Origin: a virus
Virus record (IMG/VR): IMGVR_UViG_3300030329_005844
Span: 1 to 42,160 of that record
Direction: 5' to 3' (one strand)
DNA: 42,160 nucleotides
Shown here: positions 22,647-30,557 of the stretch, piece by piece
Layout of the letters: every line of letters starts with the position of its first letter
Position numbering within the stretch: the first letter of the stretch is position 1
Translations under genes and position numbers: made by a program
Notes under the pieces: model-generated
What the model was told of the DNA's origin: nothing
Databases searched by the model: none
What the model saw: the letters and a program-made list of their open reading frames with translations, nothing else

Positions 22647-25600
22647 ATGGCGAACAATATTAATGTAAATGTAGGCGCACAGGGTTTAGCTCAGTCTATT
22701 AATCAGCAGGTGAACCAAGCGCAAGCGGGTCTTAATAGACGGCCGCTTCAGCTTAAATTAGACGCAAAAGGATTTAGGCAACCGTTGGGAAGGATTACGG
22801 GTGATATTAATGAATTCCAGAAGTCTCTTGATGCTTCGGTCGCTCGTACTTTCGCTTTCGGTGCAGCTGTGGGTGTTGTTAACCAAGTTAACCAAGCTTT
22901 CAAAGCCCTGGTAACCACTACTATTGAAGTACAAAAAGAGCTTGCTAATATTAATGTTTTGTTAGGAGCGACAACTTCTGACTTAGCTAAATTTTCAACT
23001 CAACTTTTTGGGGTTGCAAAAAATACCGCCCAAACTTTTCAAACCGTAGCCGAAGCCGCTACTGAATTTTCTCGACAAGGCCTGAGCGCAGAGCAGACAT
23101 TGAAGCGGGTTAATGACGCGATGATTTTAACTCGTTTATCGGGATTAAGTGCGACCCAATCGGTTGAGGCTCTTACAGCAGCTGTTAATGGATTTAGAAA
23201 AGAAGCTATAACTTCTACAGAAGTTATTAATAGATTAGCTAATGTTGATGCCGCTTTCGCGGTAAGCTCTAAAGATTTGGCAGACGCTTTAGCGCGAGCA
23301 GGATCTACTGCGCAAGGAGCTAAAGTAGAGTTTAATGAATTATTAGCTGCCGTAACATCTGTACAGCAACAAACAGCTCGCGGTGGCGCGGTTATTGGTA
23401 ATGCTTTTAAAAGTATATTCACCCGCATTCAACGTAGCGGCGTACAAGATGCATTAAATGAAATTGGAGTAGCGACAAAAAATGCTGATGGTAGCTTTAG
23501 GTCTGGCATACAAGTAATTAAAGATTATGCTGCTACTTATAATACTTTGACTGACGCTCAGAAAGCTTATACTTCCGAACAAATTGCTGGAGTATTCCAA
23601 ATCAATAATCTTAAAGCTTTAGTTAATGATTTAAATAGCGAGTATAGTATTTACAATAGAGCTTTAGCTACTGCCAATAATAGTACCGATCAAGCCGCTA
23701 GAAGAAATGACGAATTGAATAAAACCATGGCGGCAATGCTTGCGCAAACCGCTGCGAGCGCTGCTCAATTGGCGGCCGCTATTGGAGACCTCGCGGCCCA
23801 GCCTGCTATTGAAAGGCTTCTTAAGATTATAGGCTCTGTAGCGGATTTTTTTACCAAAGCATTAGATCCCGAAAAAGGAAGTAAATTAGCTAAAGGATTC
23901 TTTAGTGGTATTGGGGCATTTATTTCGGGGCCTGGATTAATAATCATAGGTGGAGCATTTTTAAAACTTTTTGCTTTTATAGGTAAACAGGCTTCAGGAG
24001 CACTTAAAGAAGTGTTCAAAATGAATACTGAAACTGCTAGGCAACAGCAATTGCAACAGGGCATTTTAGCCCTTGTAACATCCGAAGAAGCTGTATATCG
24101 TCAACTTGTAGCTAATGCAGGCAATCAAGCAGCTCAAGAGCAAATTATTTTAAATGCATTAAAGAAGCAAACTGCAGAACGCGCTGCTCAACAAGCCTTT
24201 TTGGCTCAAATGGCGGCTAGCCCCGCTTTCAGGGGAGTGGAAGTAAGTGGCGGAGTAATACAAAGGCGTCGCGGTCGTCGGGGTAGAGGCGCTCCAATTG
24301 CGGGTGGCCACATTCCTGTGTTCGCTAATACTGATGAAGTTATGGTTCGCGATTTTGCTGCAAGCGCCGAAGCTGATGCAGTTCGTCGTGGAGTAGGCGG
24401 AGCAAGACCTACCGCAAGAGTAGTTAAAACTTCAATTAATCCCCAAAGAGACGCGATATTTAATCGTGATATGGTAGCCAGTATGGGAATGCCTGCTGGA
24501 GCTCAGAGGATAGCAGCACAGGGATTTATTCCTAACTTTCAGGCTCGTAAACCAAAAGCTGATTTAGGCAATACAGTAGGGATTGACGCCTCCAAAGGTG
24601 CGACCGTTACGCCTTTGGTGGGGCCTCCTCGTTTCAGAAAATTTACAGATTTTACTGATACCAGGAGCTCTTCGCCAGCCAAGGGAATTAATTTTAAATT
24701 TGGAGGTGGAGGCACGGCTATATTTGGCCCTCCTGCAGGCGCTAAATCAGAAGATTTATTAGGTAAAGCTATTAAAGAACAAGGAGCCCAAGCCAGTTTA
24801 AAAAGTTATCTAGAAGTCGTCACTCGTAGTTTTTTTAGAAATTCAAGAGTAGGAGGTAATACTAAACCTTTAAACCTAAGTGATAATTTCCCTAATCCTG
24901 CTACGGTAACTCAAGAATTCTTGCGAGGAGGAGTAAAGGGATATATTTTTGAAGAAATAATAAAAAGTATCCAGGGAGACATTAAAGACGCAAATGTTAG
25001 TGACGCTAGAAATTCTCCTTTTGATGTAAATCCAACCGCTAAAGTAGGTAAAGCTATTAAGGATTTATTTTTATTATCAGATGCAACCAATAAAGTGGAA
25101 TTAAAAAGTGGGACGAGCATTACCACTGAAAATTTAAGAAATAAATTTGTAGATGACGTTATATTAAATAGAAATAGGCCCCAAGGGTCTGTTGATCCCA
25201 TGGCGGCTATAAAATTAAAAACGGTATTAGCCAGGAGAAAGCAAGCTAATACAGCTAAAGTGGGTGCGGCAACCACTACCTTTAAGAATTTTGGGGGGCA
25301 AGGAGACGCGGGGACTTTCTTTAGAGGAAAGGACGGAGAAATTTATGGAGTAAATAAGCAGGGGAAAATTGCTCAATATAATTCAAACACGGGAAAATTT
25401 TCTATAAATCCTCGGGCTCCTAAAACAGGTACCCCTATTGGGGGTGGAGCTCTAGCCAGGTTAATGTCAACTAAAAACAGCCCCCTTGGCAAGGGAATGA
25501 GGGGGTTTCGAGCAAATGCGTTAAGTTTAGCTTCAGGTTTTATTCCTAATTTTGCTGCCATTGACCCATTGGCTCGTGCGGTAAATACTGAAAGAAAGTT

Positions 25601-28600
25601 TGGGGGAAGTCCTGTAGTAGATTTTGATCCTCGGGTTGGTACATTTGTAAGAGATAAAAACAAACAATCTAATTTATCTCAGGCCGTTGCTCAACATGGT
25701 GGTTTAGCACAAGCTTTATCTGATTCCAAGCAAATGCAAGGATTAGCCGACGGCTTCGTTCCGAATTTTAAAAAACTGAAGGGCGACGGAGATGGAGGAG
25801 GGCTACTTTCGGGTGGACTGGGCCTGAGTTTCTTGGTCACGACCTTCTTGCAGGGCATACTCAGCCAAGTTCCTGAGGATAAATTATCTGGCCCCCTTGG
25901 TAAAGTGTTAGGGGGTGCTGCGAGTGGAGTGAGCATAGGGGCTATAGCAGGGCCATGGGGGATACTTATCGGCGGTGTTTTAGGAGCTGCTTTTGAAGGC
26001 ATTAAATATGCAATGGACCCTGTTAAGATCAGCTCTGAAGAGCTGGCTAAAAGTTTAGAAAAATTAAATGCTTCTCAAAAACAAGTTAATGAGTCATTAG
26101 ATTCTTTTGCTGATGCCCAAGCTAAATTGAGAGAATCCACTAAAGCGGCAAATATATCTGGAGTCGAAAAAGCAATTGAGCAAAGCGTAGACGCTTTGGT
26201 GCAACTTCCTCCTGAAGTCGCTAAAGCCACTTTAGGTACTATTGGTAAAGGCCCTGAAGCTATAGCAAAAGTGCGAGACAAATTTGGCGGGACGACGAGA
26301 AAACAAAGTTTTGAGGGCGCACGCTTGGATTTTGTAAAAGCTAGCGAAACCAAAGACGCGGAAAAGACTGAGAACTTAACAAGAGGCGTCAAGGGGCTAA
26401 TAGGGGTGCTTGAGTCTGCGGGCGAGGTGGATACGGCTAAAATAGAACGCTTTGCTACTCAAGGTGCCCTTGGTAAGGGTTGGGAAAAGAGTTTTTTATT
26501 TTTCATTGAGGACCTTGAAAAGTCGGGACAATTAACTAAAGACGAGCTTAGGGATTTAAGCGAATCTATAGATCCTAAAGACTTCCGTGAATCTATGGAT
26601 TTAATAAAAAAGGAAGCCGAAAGAATAAATTTAAAAAGAACTTTAACTAAAATTTTAACGCCCCTTAAAAAAGCTGAATTTGATATAGATCGAGAATTCG
26701 CCAATTTAGCTAAAACTATTGAAACTCGAACGGGTTTGATAGCCTCAAAATTTGAGGGCTTAAGTGGAGCGCTAAAAACTTTGTCGGAGGGAGCAACAGA
26801 TTTATTTGTAGGGGCTGGATTTATGACTCAGCGCACGGGCATAATAGATAAGGCTACAACTTCAGAGCAGCAAATTCGCGCGGACGCCGAGCAGCAGCGC
26901 ATAGCTTTGGAAACACGAAATGCCGCAGCACGAAGCGCTAAAGAACAGCAGGATATAGCCAAGGAGTTGGCCGAGCTTAATATGAAAGAAACGCAGCAGT
27001 TAGATGAATTGCGCGCTAACACTCAGGCTCAATTAGAATTATTAACTTTATCCGAAGCAATCAAAACCAACACTGCTTTAACTGAAGGCCTCTTAAAAGC
27101 TAAAGATTTTAAAAGTCTAGCTGATACCACTCGCATTACAGAGGATCCCGCTAACAAAAAAGAAGCTGAGCGATTATTAAATATCCGTAAGTCTCTTGAT
27201 GAATTAAAAAAATTAATTCCAGGGTTAGATTTTACAGGCGCTAGCAAGGAAATAAATGAGGGACTACGGGCTTTTAATGTATCCGAAATATTACGCGGTA
27301 TTGGCTTAGATGTAGATCCATCCCAAGGAATGGAGGGAATAATTAAAAGTTTAGAAACAGAGCTGGCGGGCGCCATGGAGGGGGGGCAAAGAAGGCTAGT
27401 GCAGGATATTCTTGAGGGCCTTAAGTTACAACAATCAGTAATCGAGGATCCTGAGGAAGCTCGAGACGCTGCTATGAATCGCATTGGCGACCTTTTTGGA
27501 GTAGATTTAAGGGGTAGTTCAGATAAATTTGGCGCAGCTGTTGAGGGCCTGAATAAAGGCGAGCGTGCTATCATAGCTTCAATTACAGCCTTAAATAAAA
27601 GTTTCAAACCAATAGAGACCGCAGCTACCAGTCTGGCTCAAACTACGGCCGACTTAGAGCAGACTACTGCTAATATTACCACTGCTAATGAACAATTGGC
27701 TGAAGCTCAAAGGCAATATGCTGACAATCTTGAAGAGGTCGAAAAGGCATTAACCAAGTTGGCTAACAAAGAATTAGATGCCAACACGATGGAGGTTAGT
27801 ACTAATACGGTAAATGTAAACTCGGAGGGTAATAATGCTGCCAGAGGATTTATTCCTTCGTTTTCTCCACTTTCTCGCGCGGTAACTACCGAAAAGAATA
27901 TGGGAGGTAGACCTGTGGTTGACTATCATCCAAGCGTAGGGAATTATGTTCGTGACGGACGAACTCAAAAAAACTTTGCAGATGTAATCGCTTCTCATCC
28001 CGAAGGCATACCTCAGGCAATAAACAATTCTAAAATTTTACAAGGCGCCAACAGCCAGGGACTTGTTCCAAACTTGTTCCCCTTCTTATCTTACGCTGTA
28101 GGTATATGGGCAGGCAAAAAGGGGCTTGACGACCAGGCAGAGAAAAAGTTAGTAGAAGAGCAAAGGCAGCTGAGTATGGAACAAGAACAAATGGCTGCGT
28201 CGTCACAGGAGATTGCGGAAAAAGAGGCAAGCAAGAGGCAGAGCCAAGCTGCTCTCAAACAGGGGTCAGCAAGGGCCTTCCGCCCGATTCCTCAGCACAT
28301 ACGGTCCGAATTGGAACTCTTCGGGGTGCCAGGCATACCAGCAGTTTTCCAGGCGAATACAGACGGGAGCTTTAATAAAGTGCAACTCGAAGAAGCGGCA
28401 AAGTTTTATCTAAGGGTGCTTGACCCACAAAGCAATGACCTCCAGGGGGTGCCTTGGATGTATGACTATGTATTTAGGAACATGCTCACGAATGCCTTGT
28501 CGGAGGTGGAGGTCAGACTCTCCAAGTTTGGTGGCGGGGGCACACTACCTCCCCAACCAGTTGCGCCTGGCCCCCTCCCTGCCGCTAAAACGAGCCCTCT

Positions 28601-30557
28601 AAAAACAGCTATGAGCGCAGGCTTGTTGGAACATTTTAGAAACCCGATGTATTGGTGGCTCCAGCAAAACACGGATCCCGCAGGCACAACTGCAGTCGAC
28701 TCCCCCTTGACTGTTCAAGACGCATTTTGGGTTAATTTCATAAACTCACCTTTTGATGAATTTAAAAAGAAATACGCAGGCAATATAGATGGCGCACGCA
28801 GTAATAAAAACCAAGCCAGACTTGCAAATGCAGGAAGGGCGAACTTGGCGAATTTCTTTAATATAAAGGCAGACGACTTGGCGCAGCTGCTATTAGAGCA
28901 GGATGAGGACAGAATGGCGGAAAACAATTCATTAAAAGCAAAAGGAGTAACACCTGAGCAAGTCAAGGATTTCGTTACCAACTCTAAAGTTAAAGCATTT
29001 AAGGGTAAATCGGTTAATGATATTCTAGCTTTTATGGAGGCCTCTGATAGGCATTTAGCTAAATTAAGTAAGATTTATGTTAGTAGCAATGCGGACGTAG
29101 GAGCCGTAGAAAGAGCTATTAATCCAAATTTAGTTTCGCTCGACTTGTGGAATAGGCTTCCCAATAAAGCTCTGGCTGGAAAATTTTCGGAACAAAGGGT
29201 AAAAGAAGGGGCAAAACAAAGGCAGCAGGCTGCATTTGATATGCTGGGCAATAATGAAAAAATTGCAAAATTCCTACGTTTACTTCCTGGAATTAATCAA
29301 GCGCCTGGTGCAGAATTGGCTCAAATCCTTAAGGTTTATGGTATGGAGCAGGAATTTGCCGCCAGACGGGGTGATTATAATTTAGTAAAGTCCCTTCAAA
29401 GTAAAAAATTCGCTTCTATTTTCGAAAAAAGTTCGCCCGCGAGTAGAAATGCAATTTTTAACAGAATTAAGAATCTTAAGTCGTTGCCCGTGCCTGGAGT
29501 AAATACCCCTCAAGACTTGGCGCCCAGAAGGGATATTGCTAAAGCTTTAGGAATCGACACGTTTACGTTAGGCCAGATGATAGAGGCGGGGGCGCGGGAT
29601 TTCGAGGCCGCCCAAATGATTCAAGCCCAAAAGGACAAAGAGGCGAAGGAGGTGGCCGACCGCAAACAACGAGCAGAAGAACTGGGGGTTGCGCCAGCTA
29701 TACTTGCGGGAAACAAAGTCGGGGCTAGGAAGAACCCTTTTGCCGTAGATATAGATGTAGCCGTCCCTCAAGGCACGGGCGGTCTCGGAGCTACTATCGA
29801 TGCTAATAATGCTGCCTTTATGTCGGCGCTCACACCAATAGGGCGCCTTAAGGAGTTAGAAAGAGATGGTAGCGTTAGAAAAGGATTTTTCTTTAAACAG
29901 GGCACTCAGCTCCAACCCAGATGGGCTGGGCTATCGCCCGAGCGACTCGCCGCCGTAGCCACCCAGTTTGAAAAGCGAAATCAATTTGCGCGAGGTTTTG
30001 TTCCTAATTTTTCAGCTTTAGGGGAAATTGCTGCATCTATTGGTGCGGGTTACAAAAATCCCGTAAGTGCTAGTCAGGTTAGATCTACTAATATTCCTGG
30101 ATTAGGTAAAGTTAATTATAATACTCAAGAAAGTGTGTTTCGGGCCCCTGGAATGCAGCAGCCCTTTATCGTTCCTCCTCGTAATTCAAAAGTCGCCCCT
30201 GATTACGCGCGAAAGGTCGAGGGCAAGTTTGGGTTTAATCCTTATAAGTCAGGCTTGGCTGCGGGTGGATTTGTTCCTAACTTTCAAGGACCACCTAAAA
30301 TGGACTTTACTAAGTTTAGTGAGTCGGTTACACAGTTTGGCGAAGATGTAGATCGCTTCGCAGAGGCTATGACTAAAACTCTTGAGGGGCAATTAAATGT
30401 AAATGTAGATACTTCTACTACTGTAGATAGTGCAGCCATCAGAGACGCCGTGCAGAATGGAGTTATTAATGCTGTAACTAATTATTTTACTAGTGGTCCT
30501 GGAGTTCAAAATATAGTAGATTTATCTCAGCAAGTATTTAATCAAAACCTTGGATAA
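22647..30557 (+). CDS. Tail tape measure protein with inserted modules
   Basis: The product has 2636 residues and is the largest gene here. Residues about 55-330 match the TP901-type tape measure core (LANINVLLGATTSDLAKFST, EFSRQGLSAEQTLKRVNDAM and following helices). Hydrophobic stretches at about 419-445 and 1050-1120 could enter the host membrane. Coiled coils lie near 1411-1470 and 1658-1710. GF(I/V)PNF-type motifs at 626, 964, 1036, 1734, 1805, 2450 and 2541, with a variant at 554, delimit cassettes; residues 964-1041 and 1734-1810 are copies of one. A nuclease-like pattern lies at 769-820. Residues about 1811-2448 include two GC-rich patches. The role is to set tail length and leave with the DNA; delivery of the modules to the host is inference. 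Confidence 0.93.
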   Translation: MANNINVNVGAQGLAQSINQQVNQAQAGLNRRPLQLKLDAKGFRQPLGRITGDINEFQKSLDASVARTFAFGAAVGVVNQVNQAFKALVTTTIEVQKELANINVLLGATTSDLAKFSTQLFGVAKNTAQTFQTVAEAATEFSRQGLSAEQTLKRVNDAMILTRLSGLSATQSVEALTAAVNGFRKEAITSTEVINRLANVDAAFAVSSKDLADALARAGSTAQGAKVEFNELLAAVTSVQQQTARGGAVIGNAFKSIFTRIQRSGVQDALNEIGVATKNADGSFRSGIQVIKDYAATYNTLTDAQKAYTSEQIAGVFQINNLKALVNDLNSEYSIYNRALATANNSTDQAARRNDELNKTMAAMLAQTAASAAQLAAAIGDLAAQPAIERLLKIIGSVADFFTKALDPEKGSKLAKGFFSGIGAFISGPGLIIIGGAFLKLFAFIGKQASGALKEVFKMNTETARQQQLQQGILALVTSEEAVYRQLVANAGNQAAQEQIILNALKKQTAERAAQQAFLAQMAASPAFRGVEVSGGVIQRRRGRRGRGAPIAGGHIPVFANTDEVMVRDFAASAEADAVRRGVGGARPTARVVKTSINPQRDAIFNRDMVASMGMPAGAQRIAAQGFIPNFQARKPKADLGNTVGIDASKGATVTPLVGPPRFRKFTDFTDTRSSSPAKGINFKFGGGGTAIFGPPAGAKSEDLLGKAIKEQGAQASLKSYLEVVTRSFFRNSRVGGNTKPLNLSDNFPNPATVTQEFLRGGVKGYIFEEIIKSIQGDIKDANVSDARNSPFDVNPTAKVGKAIKDLFLLSDATNKVELKSGTSITTENLRNKFVDDVILNRNRPQGSVDPMAAIKLKTVLARRKQANTAKVGAATTTFKNFGGQGDAGTFFRGKDGEIYGVNKQGKIAQYNSNTGKFSINPRAPKTGTPIGGGALARLMSTKNSPLGKGMRGFRANALSLASGFIPNFAAIDPLARAVNTERKFGGSPVVDFDPRVGTFVRDKNKQSNLSQAVAQHGGLAQALSDSKQMQGLADGFVPNFKKLKGDGDGGGLLSGGLGLSFLVTTFLQGILSQVPEDKLSGPLGKVLGGAASGVSIGAIAGPWGILIGGVLGAAFEGIKYAMDPVKISSEELAKSLEKLNASQKQVNESLDSFADAQAKLRESTKAANISGVEKAIEQSVDALVQLPPEVAKATLGTIGKGPEAIAKVRDKFGGTTRKQSFEGARLDFVKASETKDAEKTENLTRGVKGLIGVLESAGEVDTAKIERFATQGALGKGWEKSFLFFIEDLEKSGQLTKDELRDLSESIDPKDFRESMDLIKKEAERINLKRTLTKILTPLKKAEFDIDREFANLAKTIETRTGLIASKFEGLSGALKTLSEGATDLFVGAGFMTQRTGIIDKATTSEQQIRADAEQQRIALETRNAAARSAKEQQDIAKELAELNMKETQQLDELRANTQAQLELLTLSEAIKTNTALTEGLLKAKDFKSLADTTRITEDPANKKEAERLLNIRKSLDELKKLIPGLDFTGASKEINEGLRAFNVSEILRGIGLDVDPSQGMEGIIKSLETELAGAMEGGQRRLVQDILEGLKLQQSVIEDPEEARDAAMNRIGDLFGVDLRGSSDKFGAAVEGLNKGERAIIASITALNKSFKPIETAATSLAQTTADLEQTTANITTANEQLAEAQRQYADNLEEVEKALTKLANKELDANTMEVSTNTVNVNSEGNNAARGFIPSFSPLSRAVTTEKNMGGRPVVDYHPSVGNYVRDGRTQKNFADVIASHPEGIPQAINNSKILQGANSQGLVPNLFPFLSYAVGIWAGKKGLDDQAEKKLVEEQRQLSMEQEQMAASSQEIAEKEASKRQSQAALKQGSARAFRPIPQHIRSELELFGVPGIPAVFQANTDGSFNKVQLEEAAKFYLRVLDPQSNDLQGVPWMYDYVFRNMLTNALSEVEVRLSKFGGGGTLPPQPVAPGPLPAAKTSPLKTAMSAGLLEHFRNPMYWWLQQNTDPAGTTAVDSPLTVQDAFWVNFINSPFDEFKKKYAGNIDGARSNKNQARLANAGRANLANFFNIKADDLAQLLLEQDEDRMAENNSLKAKGVTPEQVKDFVTNSKVKAFKGKSVNDILAFMEASDRHLAKLSKIYVSSNADVGAVERAINPNLVSLDLWNRLPNKALAGKFSEQRVKEGAKQRQQAAFDMLGNNEKIAKFLRLLPGINQAPGAELAQILKVYGMEQEFAARRGDYNLVKSLQSKKFASIFEKSSPASRNAIFNRIKNLKSLPVPGVNTPQDLAPRRDIAKALGIDTFTLGQMIEAGARDFEAAQMIQAQKDKEAKEVADRKQRAEELGVAPAILAGNKVGARKNPFAVDIDVAVPQGTGGLGATIDANNAAFMSALTPIGRLKELERDGSVRKGFFFKQGTQLQPRWAGLSPERLAAVATQFEKRNQFARGFVPNFSALGEIAASIGAGYKNPVSASQVRSTNIPGLGKVNYNTQESVFRAPGMQQPFIVPPRNSKVAPDYARKVEGKFGFNPYKSGLAAGGFVPNFQGPPKMDFTKFSESVTQFGEDVDRFAEAMTKTLEGQLNVNVDTSTTVDSAAIRDAVQNGVINAVTNYFTSGPGVQNIVDLSQQVFNQNLG
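24306..24539 (+). other. Tape measure cassette bounded by GHIPVF and GFIPNF
   Basis: Residues 554-631 start with GHIPVF and end with GFIPNF, 72 residues apart from motif to motif, the same distance as in the cassette at 25536. The interior (with INPQRDAIFNRDMVASMG) differs from that one, so different contents share the same frame and borders. Confidence 0.6.
24801..25112 (+). other. Candidate PD-(D/E)XK nuclease-like domain inside the tape measure
   Basis: Around residues 719-822 the pattern GGVKGYIFEEIIKSI (Glu769 or Glu770), then SPFDVNP (Asp793), then NKVELKSG (Glu818, Lys820) follows the helix-Glu, Asp, Glu-x-Lys order of the PD-(D/E)XK fold. The surrounding residues are not tape-measure-like helices. 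The assignment is by motif only and the domain may be degenerate. Confidence 0.42.
25536..25769 (+). repeat. Tape measure repeat module, copy 1
   Basis: Residues 964-1041 run from GFIPNF to GFVPNF and contain LARAVNTERKFGGSPVVDFD and a later SKQMQG. Copy 2 at 27846 aligns over the whole length with the same landmarks. The module is about 78 residues. Confidence 0.88.
27846..28076 (+). repeat. Tape measure repeat module, copy 2
   Basis: Residues 1734-1810 run from GFIPSF to GLVPNL with LSRAVTTEKNMGGRPVVDYH inside. Landmarks GG-x-PVVD, P-x-VG, VRD, SK-x-x-QG match copy 1 in order. Its right-hand motif is degenerate and marks the left edge of a GC-rich patch. Confidence 0.88.
28077..29993 (+). 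other. Atypical-composition stretch of the tape measure
   Basis: About 28085-28730 and 29570-29990 are visibly GC-rich, near 55-60 percent in sampled lines, against roughly 40 percent or less in flanking coding sequence, and use more C- and G-ending codons. The part between them returns to AT-rich. Outer borders coincide with GF(I/V)PNF-type motifs at 28059 and 29994. The frame stays open throughout. The protein is helical with Gln/Glu-rich and Pro-rich parts and matches nothing I know. Confidence 0.6.
29994..30284 (+). other. C-terminal tape measure cassette bounded by two GFVPNF motifs
   Basis: Residues 2450-2546 begin and end with GFVPNF, 91 residues from motif to motif. The interior (VSASQVRSTNIPGLGKVNYN and later DYARKVEGKFGFNP) differs from the other cassettes. 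A short helical tail of about 90 residues closes the protein. Confidence 0.65.

Noticed and set aside
27029-27607. 192-codon open frame on the minus strand within the tape measure gene
   Set aside because: It lies fully antisense to a long, well-supported gene, has Ser/Pro/Leu-rich content typical of antisense reading, and has no start context or neighbours on that strand.
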